Source of the DNA: Deltaproteobacteria bacterium
GTDB lineage: Bacteria > Myxococcota_A > UBA9160 > SMWR01
NCBI GenBank assembly: GCA_019310965.1
Contig: JAFDDG010000034.1
Location: 1-39,037, forward strand
Reading direction: 5' to 3'
Length of the DNA: 39,037 nucleotides
Part shown: piece after piece, positions 1-8,188 of the stretch
Layout: each line of letters opens with the position of its first letter
How positions within the stretch are numbered: position 1 is the stretch's first letter
Program-made: the position numbers and the translations under genes
The notes under the pieces: model-generated
The model's input: only the letters and a program-made list of their open reading frames with translations
The model's database searches: none
Told to the model about the DNA's origin: nothing

Positions 1-992
1 CTCTGCTCCGCTTCGACTCCGCCGTACCAGGCGATGTAGTACTCCGAGAGGTAGGCGTAGCCGACGATCGGCGAGGTCAGCAGGATGAACCTCGACATGT
101 TCTCGAAGTGATAGTCGGTGATGTACTCCTCGAGGCCGAAGATACGGCGCACCGGGATCATCACCGTCAATACCATCGCGAAGCCCGAGAAGATGGCGCC
201 GGCCACGAAGTACGGGGCGAAAATCGTGGCGTGCCAACCGGGAACGATCGAGACGGCGAAGTCCCAGGAAACGACACTGTGCACCGAGAGCACCAGCGGT
301 GTCGCGAGCCCCGAGAGGTGGAGCACCGCGCGGTTGTGCGACTTCCACTGGCGCGACGTGCCCTGCCAGCCGCCGGCCAGCGGTGTGTAGAGCAGCTTGC
401 GCCAGCCCTTGGCCCTGTCGCGCGCGACGGCGAAGTCGGGGATCAGGCCGACGAAGAGGAAGAGGATCGAGATCGTCGCGTAGGTCGAGATCGCGAAGGT
501 GTCCCACATGAGCGGGCTCTTGAAGTTCACCCAGAGCGCACGCTGATTCGGGTACGGCAGGATGAAATAGGACTTCCACATGCGGCCGACGTGGATGCCC
601 AGAAACTGTGCCGCCGTGAGCACGGCCATCACCGTCATCGCCTCGGCGCTGCGGTTGATCGCATTGCGCCACTTCGCCCGGAACAGGAAGAGAATCGCCG
701 AGATCAGCGTACCGGCGTGGGCAATACCAACCCAGAAGACGAAGGTGACGATGTATGCACCCCAGAAAACGGGGTGGGCGTAGCCGGCGATGCCCAGCCC
801 CTCGTACACCTGGTAGGCAAAGGTCGCGCCGGCCGCGCCGGTGAAGCTCGCAGCCAGGAGCAGTAGGAGCCAATAGCCGAGCGATGTCCCGTCCATCACC
901 GACAGCAGGTCGCGATTGACCTTCGAGTCGGGCGGCGCCGGGGTATCGCGCAACATCATCCCAGAGACCGATTCGCCGGGAGGCGGCGTCAT
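1..992 (-). CDS. actC: Alternative complex III membrane subunit ActC (NrfD family), 3' end cut by window edge
   Basis: This is the NrfD/PsrC-like integral membrane subunit of alternative complex III, which binds and oxidises quinol in the cytoplasmic membrane. About 330 codons are in the window; the C-terminus lies beyond position 1. After a short cytosolic N-terminus, the translation shows repeated hydrophobic segments (for example YWLLLLLAASFTG, FWVGIAHAGTLISAILFLF and STYATISILFLFVGLIPDFA). The stretch FVFWVGIAHAGTLISAI followed by RAKWRNAINRSAEAMT is typical of ActC. The ATG at 992-990 overlaps the actB stop codon (989-991) in an ATGA arrangement, so translation is probably coupled to actB. 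It is third in an actA-actB-actC operon, and further act genes are expected to the left. The family call rests on motif recognition and on operon order. Confidence 0.93.
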   Translation of the reverse strand, partial: MTPPPGESVSGMMLRDTPAPPDSKVNRDLLSVMDGTSLGYWLLLLLAASFTGAAGATFAYQVYEGLGIAGYAHPVFWGAYIVTFVFWVGIAHAGTLISAILFLFRAKWRNAINRSAEAMTVMAVLTAAQFLGIHVGRMWKSYFILPYPNQRALWVNFKSPLMWDTFAISTYATISILFLFVGLIPDFAVARDRAKGWRKLLYTPLAGGWQGTSRQWKSHNRAVLHLSGLATPLVLSVHSVVSWDFAVSIVPGWHATIFAPYFVAGAIFSGFAMVLTVMIPVRRIFGLEEYITDYHFENMSRFILLTSPIVGYAYLSEYYIAWYGGVEAEQ

Positions 993-3900
993 CCGTGGTT
1001 CTCTCCCTCGTCGACCCGCTTCACCTTCGCGAGATACGTGATGCCGGGCCGGGTGTTCAGGACGTGCAGCGCGTGGTAGGCGCGCGCTTCGGACTGGCGA
1101 GCCTGCTTGCGGGCCACCCCGTTCTCGTCGCGCAGATTGCCGAAGCTGATCGCCTGGGTCGGGCAGGTCTGCTGACAGGCGGTCTGCACTTCGCCGTCAG
1201 CGATCACCCGCTTCTGATCCTTCGCGGTCTGCCGGGCGGTCTGAACGCGCTGGATGCAGAACGTGCACTTCTCCATGACACCCTGGCCGCGGAGGGTGAC
1301 GTCCGGGTTCAGGCCCAGCGGCATCGGATCCGGCCAGTTGTGGATAGCGTAATCGAACCAGTTGTAGCGCCGCACCTTGTAGGGGCAGTTGTTCGAGCAG
1401 TACCGCGTGCCGATGCAGCGGTTGTAGATCATGCCGTTCAGGCCTTCTTCGTTGTGGTACGTGGCAATGACGGGGCAGACCGGCTCGCAGGGAGCCGCGC
1501 CACACTGCTGGCACAACATTGGAGAAGTACGAATGTCGGTGTTGCCGAGCTGCTCGCGATCGTCCGGGCGCTGGCGGCCGGTGATGAGCTCCTGCTCGCC
1601 GTCACCGACGTAGCGCTCGATACGCAGCCAATTCATCCCGCGGTTGCGCAGGACGGCCTCCTCGCCGACGACCGGCACGACGTTCTCGACGTTGCAGGCG
1701 ACGATGCAAGCGCTGCAGCCATTGCACCGATCGAGATCGATGGTCATGCCCCAGCGGTAGTCGCTGGCATCGACGGCGTCGTCTGCGGGATCGAAGGGGC
1801 GGCGGATCTCGTGGGCCTTGCCCTCTTCGTGGCCGGCGGCCGCGGCGACCGCCGGCAGCGCCGCGGCGGCTGCCGCATGGTCGTCGCCGTGATCGGCAGC
1901 CTGCGCATCGCCGTGGGAGGCTTCCCAATTGCCGCCGCCGTGGTTCGGCTCGTTGTGACGGCCGTGAGGTTCGCCGTGAGCTTCCGCGTTCCAGTCCCCC
2001 CGAGCCAGCGCCGCCAAGCTGATGGCCTCGCCGAGCTGACGGCCGCGCTTGTTGTCGCTGCGCTGGGTGTTGGGAAGCCGTCGGTGCGCACCGGTCGGCG
2101 TGAGGCTCGCCTTCGTGCTCAGCCAGGCGAAGGCGCCGGTGGCGTCCGTGGCGGCCGGCAGCAGCGACATCACGTTCACGCCGCGTGCCTCACCGGGCTT
2201 GCCGTCGTGCTCCCGCGAAGCATAGAGACCGACCGTGTGGCCCTGACCGGTGGCCAGCGCCACCACGTCGTCGCGAATGCCACCGCGCGGGAAGATCGGC
2301 AGCTCTGCTTTGCCGGCAGCGGTCTCGACAGCAACCACGTCTCCCTCGTTGATGCCGAGGCGCTTGGCCGTCTCGCGGCTCACTTCCAGCCAGGATTGCC
2401 AGGCGATCTTGGTGACCGGATCCGGCGTCTCCTGGAGGTGGGGCAGCGCCGCACCCCGGCCATCGCCGAGCAGCGGCGACGGGTTGGCCAGCAGCACGAA
2501 GTCGCCGGAGCCCACCAGCTTCGGAGCCTCGAATTTCAGGCCGGACGCGCTCGGCTGCAGGGCCGCCGCGCGCAGCGCCGGCGTCGAAAACACTCCGCCG
2601 CGGCCGAGGGCCTCGCGCCAATCCGTACCGGACCAATTCGCCTCGACGACCTGACGGAAGCTGCCGGACGGAAGCCGCGAAGCCACTCTGTCGCCCAGGA
2701 CCCGAGCCGTCTGGAGCAATGTGTCGCCCAGGGCCTGGGTGTCGTAGAGCGGTCGCAAGGTCGGCTGCACCACCGAACGGATACCGGGGCGCGGGGCGGC
2801 GTCGCCCCAGGACTCGAGCGCAGCGTGGTCGGGCAGAATCAGGTCGGCGATTTCCGTGGTCTCGTCGGGCAGCGACGCGAACGACACGACGAAGTCGACC
2901 TTCGCGAAGACCTCTGCCACACCCAGCGCCGGCGGCAGCGAATAGACGGGGTTGGCCAGGCCGTGGAGCAGCAGCAGCGAAACCCGACCGGCGGCGGCGT
3001 CTGCCACCAGCGTCTCGACAGCGCGGAAAGGCGAGGAGCCACCACCGTCGCTGGCGGGGATGCCGACACTGACGCCAACCGCGCCGATCACCGCATCGAG
3101 GATCAGGACGGCGGCGTGGGCCCCGAGTGCGTTGGTGCCGGAGAGGCCACTGCCAGGGGGCAGTGCGACCGCCCGATTCGCCGCTGCAACCTCGTCTCCG
3201 ATGCGACGGATCGCGTCGGCGGAAACGCCAGTGCTCTGGGCCACCTGATTCGGGTCGAAGCGACCCAGGATGGCGCGCAGCTGCGCGAACTCTCCGCCGA
3301 CGGGCTGTCCCGCGGCGCTGCGCTTGTCGAGCACCACCCGCGCGATGCCGAGCGCCAGCAGGCCCTCGGTGCCGGGGTTGGCCACCAGCCACTCGTCAGC
3401 GCGGCCCGCGGTGCCGTCGAGGCGCGGTCCGACATAGACGAGGCGCGCGGCCTTGCCGCGCTCGCTGGTAATGTCGCGCGCCTCCGCCAGCTGACGCGCG
3501 TGCTCGACCGGCGAGCGACCGGTGTCGAGGACGTCCGAGCCAAAATCGATGACGTAATCCGTCTCGCTGAGATCGAAGAGCGGCTGGGTGCGCGAGCCGA
3601 AGACGGCTTCGCTGGCGGCCCGCAGCGTCTCGTCAGAGAAAGCTTCGTAGGTGACGCGCTCGCCGCCGCCGGTGGCCGCGACGAAGGCATCGATGAGACC
3701 GGACAGCGACGGACCCGTCGGCGAGCCGAAGAGGCGGGCACCCGAGCCAGCGCTGGCGAGCTTGCTGGCCAGCAACGCCGTAGCGTCCTCCCAGCTGATC
3801 TCGCTGAGTCTGCCATCGGCACCGCGCTGCTGTGGCGCCCGGAATCGATCCGGATGGTAGGTGCGCCCGATGCTCGCCTGGCAGCCCGCGCATAGGGCGC

Positions 3901-4165
3901 CGCGATTGACCGGATGCTCCGGGTTGCCCTCGAGCTTGACCGGGCGGCCCTCGCGGGTTCGCACGTGCACACCGCAGCCCGCGGCGCACTCCTGCGACGT
4001 CGACGCGTAGCTGGTGACGATGCCCGGCGTGATCTCCTCGGGCTGGACGACGTACGGAATCAGCTGCTCGGGAAGCTCCGCCGCGCGATAGCAGCCCGTA
4101 GTCGCAGCCGCGCCAGCGCCGACACCGGCGAGCTTGAGGAAGTCGCGACGATCGATTTCGGCCAT
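989..4165 (-). CDS. actB: Alternative complex III ActB: molybdopterin-oxidoreductase-like domain fused to iron-sulfur domain
   Basis: Periplasm-facing iron-sulfur subunit of alternative complex III, 1058 aa. The start chosen is the ATG at 4165, because it gives a twin-arginine-type N-terminus (MAEIDRRDFLKLAGVGAGAA); the frame stays open for 88 more codons upstream but these overlap actA. Residues about 40-720 form the MopB-like half, with an N-terminal cysteine cluster (CAAGC, then CAGC). In this family that half is not expected to carry a catalytic cofactor. From M807 a ferredoxin-like half carries several cysteine clusters (CNGCSACIVAC, CQQCGAAPCEPVC, CSNNC, CTFC, CQQTC), consistent with up to four iron-sulfur centres. 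The two halves are joined by a histidine- and alanine-rich linker (about 727-786, nine His), which is unusual. actA lies 23 bp upstream and actC overlaps downstream. Confidence 0.95.
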   Translation of the reverse strand: MAEIDRRDFLKLAGVGAGAAATTGCYRAAELPEQLIPYVVQPEEITPGIVTSYASTSQECAAGCGVHVRTREGRPVKLEGNPEHPVNRGALCAGCQASIGRTYHPDRFRAPQQRGADGRLSEISWEDATALLASKLASAGSGARLFGSPTGPSLSGLIDAFVAATGGGERVTYEAFSDETLRAASEAVFGSRTQPLFDLSETDYVIDFGSDVLDTGRSPVEHARQLAEARDITSERGKAARLVYVGPRLDGTAGRADEWLVANPGTEGLLALGIARVVLDKRSAAGQPVGGEFAQLRAILGRFDPNQVAQSTGVSADAIRRIGDEVAAANRAVALPPGSGLSGTNALGAHAAVLILDAVIGAVGVSVGIPASDGGGSSPFRAVETLVADAAAGRVSLLLLHGLANPVYSLPPALGVAEVFAKVDFVVSFASLPDETTEIADLILPDHAALESWGDAAPRPGIRSVVQPTLRPLYDTQALGDTLLQTARVLGDRVASRLPSGSFRQVVEANWSGTDWREALGRGGVFSTPALRAAALQPSASGLKFEAPKLVGSGDFVLLANPSPLLGDGRGAALPHLQETPDPVTKIAWQSWLEVSRETAKRLGINEGDVVAVETAAGKAELPIFPRGGIRDDVVALATGQGHTVGLYASREHDGKPGEARGVNVMSLLPAATDATGAFAWLSTKASLTPTGAHRRLPNTQRSDNKRGRQLGEAISLAALARGDWNAEAHGEPHGRHNEPNHGGGNWEASHGDAQAADHGDDHAAAAAALPAVAAAAGHEEGKAHEIRRPFDPADDAVDASDYRWGMTIDLDRCNGCSACIVACNVENVVPVVGEEAVLRNRGMNWLRIERYVGDGEQELITGRQRPDDREQLGNTDIRTSPMLCQQCGAAPCEPVCPVIATYHNEEGLNGMIYNRCIGTRYCSNNCPYKVRRYNWFDYAIHNWPDPMPLGLNPDVTLRGQGVMEKCTFCIQRVQTARQTAKDQKRVIADGEVQTACQQTCPTQAISFGNLRDENGVARKQARQSEARAYHALHVLNTRPGITYLAKVKRVDEGENHG

Positions 4166-4188
4166 GCGGTCAGGGTCCCCGGGTCTTC

Positions 4189-4926
4189 CTAGTAGTGGCA
4201 CGTGTAGCAGTCTTGCGACGCTGCGTTTTCGCGGTGGCAATTGACGCACCACCCCATTTCGAGCTTCTGGGTCGGCAACATCCAGGGCCACCAGTGCGTG
4301 TCCTCGGTCATGTAGACCTTGTCCATCTCCTCGACGGGACCGTGACAGGTCTGGCAGTCGAAGCCGGCCTGGACGTGCCGGTTGTGACGGAACTTCGCGT
4401 GCTCGGGCAGCCGGTGGATCTGCTCCCACTCGATGGGAGTCTGCTCTTCCCAGTGCTTCTTGAGGGTCTGGATGCCCTCGAGCTCGTCATAGCTGGGCGG
4501 GAACTGTGCATGACAACCCATGCAGACTTCCACGGAGGGCACTCCGGCCATGCGCGACCTGTCGGTGTCCGAGTGGCAGTAGAGACACTCGATCTGGAAG
4601 TCGCCGGCGTGGTGCTTGTGACTGAACTGGATCGGCTGGAGCGGGCCCGGGGCATCCGGGTCTTCGGCAGCGGTGTGGGAGCGGCACGCCTCCCAGGTGG
4701 GCCACGGCGTGTTGAACTCCGCCGGGATCTCGATTTCCAGAGAGGGATCCTCGGCCTGGCGGCGCTTCAACTCCTGCGCCTCACAGACGCTGCTCGCAAC
4801 CAGCGCGTGACCGGAGCCCGCATCAGCGGAGCTGGTGAGGCCGCCGCTCAGCAACACCACGCCACCGACGACGGCGAGCGCGAGGAGGACCAAGGCCAAA
4901 CGACGCTCGGTGGCGTTCTCGCTCAT
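4189..4926 (-). CDS. actA: Alternative complex III pentaheme cytochrome c subunit ActA
   Basis: Multiheme c-type cytochrome of alternative complex III, 245 aa. It has one N-terminal hydrophobic anchor (about residues 9-30) and then a periplasmic domain. Five CxxCH haem-binding motifs are visible, at about C114 (CLYCH), C135 (CMGCH), C191 (CQTCH), C227 (CVNCH) and C240 (CYTCH, three residues before the end). Its job is to relay electrons from the ActB/ActC module to a soluble cytochrome or oxidase. It is the first gene of the visible act operon, with actB 23 bp downstream. The ATG at 4926 follows only a weak purine-rich stretch (GAGAG). The promoter should lie in the 410-bp gap to the divergent gene at 5337. 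The five haems plus actB/actC context make ActA much more likely than other multihaem cytochromes. Confidence 0.95.
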   Translation of the reverse strand: MSENATERRLALVLLALAVVGGVVLLSGGLTSSADAGSGHALVASSVCEAQELKRRQAEDPSLEIEIPAEFNTPWPTWEACRSHTAAEDPDAPGPLQPIQFSHKHHAGDFQIECLYCHSDTDRSRMAGVPSVEVCMGCHAQFPPSYDELEGIQTLKKHWEEQTPIEWEQIHRLPEHAKFRHNRHVQAGFDCQTCHGPVEEMDKVYMTEDTHWWPWMLPTQKLEMGWCVNCHRENAASQDCYTCHY

Positions 4927-5336
4927 TCGGAACTCTCGTCCCTCTCGTGGCGTCCAACATCCCGCGGGTCTGCACGCCGGAGGATGGGGCGAAGCGTTCG
5001 AAGCTTGGGTTCAAGAACGAAAAGGCGTGGCCGCGAGCGAAGCGCGCGGGGCCTGACGTCCGCAATCCGGGCGGTGGAATACTGAATGCGCCGCGCAGAG
5101 TCAAGACGGTGCGTCTCGAAATTCGGATCGCCGGCCGATCGCGGCCCGCGCGGCGGCACGGGCTGAGACACGCCGTTGAATTCATCCCTATTTCATCAAT
5201 TATTTCCATACCTTGAAGGCCAGCGCCGGACCCGCGGCAAGCGAGCCGGGGAATTGCGGCTGTAGATGGGAGCCAAGCAAAAACGGACACTCGCATTCGC
5301 TAGGCTTCCCGAGCCGTTTCCGGAGGACGCCAGCCC
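4927..5336. other. 410-bp divergent intergenic region between actA and the Trm112-like gene
   Basis: No convincing gene is visible; the short open frames here have no family resemblance and overlap one another on both strands. The region must hold the act operon promoter (leftward) and the promoter of the gene at 5337 (rightward). The only AT-rich stretch, roughly 5178-5216, is the most likely promoter core, but I cannot identify convincing -35/-10 boxes. A Shine-Dalgarno-like GGAGGA lies about 9 bases before the ATG at 5337. Confidence 0.5.
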
Positions 5337-5585
5337 ATGCCCGTGAGTCAGGAACTGCTCGAGATTCTCGTCTGCCCCGAGACCCAGCAGCCGGTGGCAC
5401 CGGCGCCGGACGAAGTGCTCCGCCAGCTAGCGGACGCCACGGCGGCGGGAGAGCTGCGCAACCGTGGCGGCAGCCGCGTTGAGAGGGCTCCCAGCGAGGG
5501 CCTGCTGCGCGAAGACGGCCGCGTCTTCTACCCCGTCGAGGAAGACATCCCGGTGATGCTCATCGAGGAATCGATCGAGCTCTAG
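5337..5585 (+). CDS. Trm112/YcaR-like small protein
   Basis: 82-aa protein of the Trm112p-like (YcaR/UPF0434) family. Members are small zinc-ribbon-like proteins; in eukaryotes Trm112 activates several methyltransferases, while most bacterial members are uncharacterised. The N-terminal LLEILVCPETQQPV matches the family's LLxILxCPxC start, and the C-terminal part (LREDGRVFYPVEEDIPVML) matches the YPIxDxIPxML ending. The second cysteine of the usual CPxC motif is replaced (CPET) and no other cysteine is present, so zinc binding is doubtful. An insertion rich in A, E and R separates the conserved ends, as in many deltaproteobacterial homologues. The start is supported by GGAGGA 9 bases upstream. 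The gene stands alone and ends at the edge of a large inverted repeat. Confidence 0.85.
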   Translation: MPVSQELLEILVCPETQQPVAPAPDEVLRQLADATAAGELRNRGGSRVERAPSEGLLREDGRVFYPVEEDIPVMLIEESIEL

Positions 5586-5590
5586 CCCGA

Positions 5591-5606
5591 CCCCCGCGAG
5601 CGGGGG
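5591..5606. terminator. Short GC-rich hairpin after the Trm112-like gene
   Basis: CCCCCG-CGAG-CGGGGG forms a six-pair stem with a four-base loop six bases after the stop codon at 5585. It overlaps the left arm of the larger inverted repeat (5603-5690). With no T-run directly after it, termination here is only an inference. Confidence 0.4.
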
Positions 5607-5690
5607 ACGGTGTTGCCTTCTTGCCTTTTTCAGACCTGCTTGCTGATTCCACCGCCCGATGGAAAAAGGCAAGAAGGCAACACCGTCCCC
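5603..5690. repeat. 88-bp perfect palindromic element (29-bp arms, 30-bp loop)
   Basis: The arms at 5603-5631 and 5662-5690 are exact reverse complements over 29 bases; the outer end reads GGGGACGGTGTTGCCTTCTT. The 30-base centre (5632-5661) is unrelated sequence. The element fills almost the whole gap between two convergent genes (stops at 5585 and 5692), so it could end transcription from both sides. Its size, perfect arms and poly-pyrimidine inner end (GCCTTTTTC) suggest a mobile REP/MITE-like element of the kind mobilised by IS200-type TnpA_REP transposases. That assignment is from memory of similar sequences and is not shown here. No transposase is present in the window. Confidence 0.9.
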
Positions 5691-5691
5691 T

Positions 5692-6471
5692 CTACTGCGC
5701 GAACTCTCGCTTCTTCAGCGCGCGCACGTACTCACCGAGCTCCGGATCGGAAGCAACCAGCGTGGAGACACGCTCTTCGAACGCCGCCGCCTCGCGGGCG
5801 AGGCCCTCGAGATCGAGCTTCAGGTCGAGAAACACCACCAGCTTCTGCACCAGGGCGAGGGCGCCGCGCGGGTTGGGCGACGCGTTGATGTAATGGGGGA
5901 GGCCCGCCCACAGGCTCACCACCTCGTGCCCCTCCGCCGCCAGATGCTCGGCCAGCACACCGACGATGCCGGTGGGCCCCTCGTAGCCGGAGGCCGCCAC
6001 GTCGAGGAGCTCCAGCAGCCCCGGGTGTGAGGCGAAGCCCGTCACGCTGACCGGACGCGAGTAGACCACATCCGCCAGATAGGCCCCCAGCAGCACCACG
6101 CGACGCACGCCCACCACTCGCACGACCTCGGAGACCGAGTCGCAGAAGCTGCGCCAACGCAGGTGCGGCTCCGGGCCCTCGGCGAGCACCAGCTCGCGCG
6201 AAGCGTCGGCTGAGCCAAAGCTGAACGACAGCTTCGGCCACTCGATCGTGCGCTGGCCGTCGCTCTCCGCGCGCACGTTGGGGCGTGTCACGGTGAGATC
6301 GAGCAGCTCCTCGCACTCGATCTCGGCCAGCGGCACCGCATGCAGCTCACGCTCGAGAAACGCGACAGCGGTGCTTCCAGCGGCGCCCGCGTCGTTCCAC
6401 CCGTCGAAGGCCAGCACCAGCGACGCGTCCCGCAACACGGGGCGCACGAAGAACTTCAGGGGATCCCTCAC
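5692..6471 (-). CDS. PAC2 family protein
   Basis: 259-aa protein of the PAC2 family, related to archaeal/eukaryotic proteasome assembly chaperones and common in Actinobacteria and some deltaproteobacterial lineages; its bacterial role is poorly known. Recognisable family segments are LVLAFDGWNDAGAAGSTAV near the N-terminus, VVLLGAYLADVVYSRPVSVTG in the middle, and GPTGIVGVLAEHLAAEGHEV with LWAGLPHYI further on. The C-terminal helix is rich in charged residues. The start taken is GTG at 6471, the first plausible in-frame start after the regulator's stop at 6512; the open frame continues upstream but overlaps that gene. It is the last gene of a kinase-regulator-PAC2 operon, 40 bp after the regulator. 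The stop codon abuts the large palindrome. Confidence 0.87.
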   Translation of the reverse strand: MRDPLKFFVRPVLRDASLVLAFDGWNDAGAAGSTAVAFLERELHAVPLAEIECEELLDLTVTRPNVRAESDGQRTIEWPKLSFSFGSADASRELVLAEGPEPHLRWRSFCDSVSEVVRVVGVRRVVLLGAYLADVVYSRPVSVTGFASHPGLLELLDVAASGYEGPTGIVGVLAEHLAAEGHEVVSLWAGLPHYINASPNPRGALALVQKLVVFLDLKLDLEGLAREAAAFEERVSTLVASDPELGEYVRALKKREFAQ

Positions 6472-6511
6472 CGCATCCAGAGTCGCACGCCGCGGGTGCC
6501 CTGCACAAGGG

Positions 6512-7219
6512 TCAGCGCACCAGGCGATACCCGTGGCCTCGCACCGAAACGATGTGCTTGGGACGTGAGGGGTTGGGCTCGAGATAGCGGCGCAGGCGCA
6601 CCACGAAGTTGTCGACGACGCGGGTGCGGGTGTCCGGGCGCAGGCCCCAGACCTCTTCCAACAACTCGCCGCGGGTGACCGCATCCCCGTCGCGCGCCAG
6701 CAGCGCGCGCAGCAGGCCCGCTTCTCGAGTCGTAAGACTCACCGTGCCCGCTTGCGTCTCGATTTCGAAGCGATCGAAGCGCACCGTCGCGTCGCCGATG
6801 CGGATCTCGGACCGCGGCTCCGCATCTGCCGCGGCATCTGCCCCATCCCAGCGGCGTCGGCGCAGCAGTCCTCGCACCCTCGCCAACAACTCGTCGAGCT
6901 CGAAGGGCTTCGTCAAGTAGTCGTCGGCACCCTCTTCGAGCCCGCGCACAAGGTCACGGGTCGCGTCCATCGCCGTCAGGATGAGAATCGGCGTGAGGTT
7001 GCCGGCGGCCCGGGCGCGGCGCGCCACCTCGAAGCCACTCATGCCCGGCAGCATCAGGTCCAGGATCACCAGATCCCAGGCCCTGGCGTCGCGCTCCAGG
7101 CGCTCGGCTCCGCCACGGCCGGACTCTTCGATGTCGACCTCGTGACCCTCCGCCTCGAGATTGAACTGCAGCCCGCGGGCGAGGTGCTCTTCGTCTTCGA
7201 TGATCAGAATGCGCGCCAT
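6512..7219 (-). CDS. OmpR/PhoB-family response regulator
   Basis: 235-aa two-component response regulator: receiver domain (1 to about 120) and winged-helix DNA-binding domain (about 140-235). The acidic pocket is ED at 8-9, the phosphoacceptor is D54 (in VILDLMLPG), and the conserved T (LILTAMD) and K (LTKPFE) follow. The output domain has the typical TTREAGLLRALL, ELLEEVWG and VVDNFVVRLRRYLE, and ends GHGYRLVR. The ATG at 7219 overlaps the kinase stop by one base (TGATG), so the pair is co-translated. The DNA target and signal are unknown. The PAC2 gene follows in the same operon and could be functionally linked. Confidence 0.96.
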   Translation of the reverse strand: MARILIIEDEEHLARGLQFNLEAEGHEVDIEESGRGGAERLERDARAWDLVILDLMLPGMSGFEVARRARAAGNLTPILILTAMDATRDLVRGLEEGADDYLTKPFELDELLARVRGLLRRRRWDGADAAADAEPRSEIRIGDATVRFDRFEIETQAGTVSLTTREAGLLRALLARDGDAVTRGELLEEVWGLRPDTRTRVVDNFVVRLRRYLEPNPSRPKHIVSVRGHGYRLVR

Positions 7220-8133
7220 CAGACCGCTCGCAGCGTGACGACGAAACGGCTGCCCTGGCCCCAGCCACCGCTGCGCGCCACCACACGCCCCCCCTGGCGC
7301 CGCAACAGGTTGTGCACGATGTAGAGCCCCAGCCCGAGTCCGGAAGCGGTGCGCTGCACATCGCGGCCCACGCGGTAAAAGCGCTGGAATATCTTGCGCA
7401 GCTCGCCCGACGGAATTCCAATGCCCGAGTCGGTGATCTCTACATCGACGCGGCCGTCCTCACCGGAGCGCATGCACACCCGCACGTCCACCGGCGCATC
7501 CGAATACTTCACGGCGTTCTCCAATAGGTTGCGAAAGACCACGGACAGCTCCGCGGCGTCGCCACGCACACTCGGGTTCGCTGCGGCCCGCTCGCTGGAG
7601 GCTCCCTCGAGACGCACGGCATCCCTGGGCAGCTGGTGCATCTCGCAGATCTCTTCGATGCAGGCGCGCAACAGCTGCGCCAGCGGCACGCGTTCGAGCT
7701 CCATGGGCTTGCGGTCACCCTCCGCACGGGCCGCCATCAACACCTGCTCGACGGTGCGTTCGAGCCGCTCGAGATCGCCGCGCATGCGGTTCAGAAACTC
7801 GAGCCGCTGGTCGCGATCGGGATCGTGCCGGCCCAAGGTGTCGACGTAGAGCCGCAGCGACGCCAGCGGCGTCTTCATCTCGTGGGTCACGGCGTCGAGA
7901 AAGGCACGCTGGCGCTGATTCACGCCGATCTCCCGCAGCAGCCAGAGGCACAGCCATACGAGACCGGCGACGCTGAGCAGCGAGCCGAGGGCTCCGAGCA
8001 CGACCAACAGCCAATCGACTTCCTCCAGGTCCCGATTCAAGACCAACGCCTGCCAGCCGACGCCCAATGCCGCGACGAGCAGCAGCAGCACGCAGCCCAG
8101 GGCGAGCGGAAATACAATCGAGTGTCGCGTCAA
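7219..8133 (-). CDS. Sensor histidine kinase, two transmembrane helices, no large sensor domain
   Basis: 304-aa membrane histidine kinase. Two hydrophobic segments (about 7-30 and 41-66) enclose only about ten residues, so there is no periplasmic sensor domain; the kinase may sense membrane state or a partner protein. The dimerisation helix carries H84 (AVTHEMKTPLASLRLY). The ATPase domain has the N box (NLLENAVKYS), G1 box (DSGIGIP), F box (FQRFYRV) and G2 box (GLGLGLYIV). There is no HAMP or PAS domain. It is first in the kinase-regulator-PAC2 operon and diverges from the DUF1329 gene across only 55 bp. This suggests, but does not prove, that the regulator controls that neighbour. Confidence 0.95.
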   Translation of the reverse strand: MTRHSIVFPLALGCVLLLLVAALGVGWQALVLNRDLEEVDWLLVVLGALGSLLSVAGLVWLCLWLLREIGVNQRQRAFLDAVTHEMKTPLASLRLYVDTLGRHDPDRDQRLEFLNRMRGDLERLERTVEQVLMAARAEGDRKPMELERVPLAQLLRACIEEICEMHQLPRDAVRLEGASSERAAANPSVRGDAAELSVVFRNLLENAVKYSDAPVDVRVCMRSGEDGRVDVEITDSGIGIPSGELRKIFQRFYRVGRDVQRTASGLGLGLYIVHNLLRRQGGRVVARSGGWGQGSRFVVTLRAV

Positions 8134-8188
8134 ACCTGCCGTCCTCGGGCCCTAGGATAGAATCATCCCACGCTTCCGTGGAGGCCCC

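Noticed and set aside
995..3895. 966-codon open frame on the plus strand
   Set aside because: Antisense to actB; its product has no domain or signal and is arginine/valine-rich, an effect of GC-rich codon bias.
4166..4429. Upstream extension of actB
   Set aside because: The extra 88 codons overlap actA and precede a clear Tat-type start at 4165.
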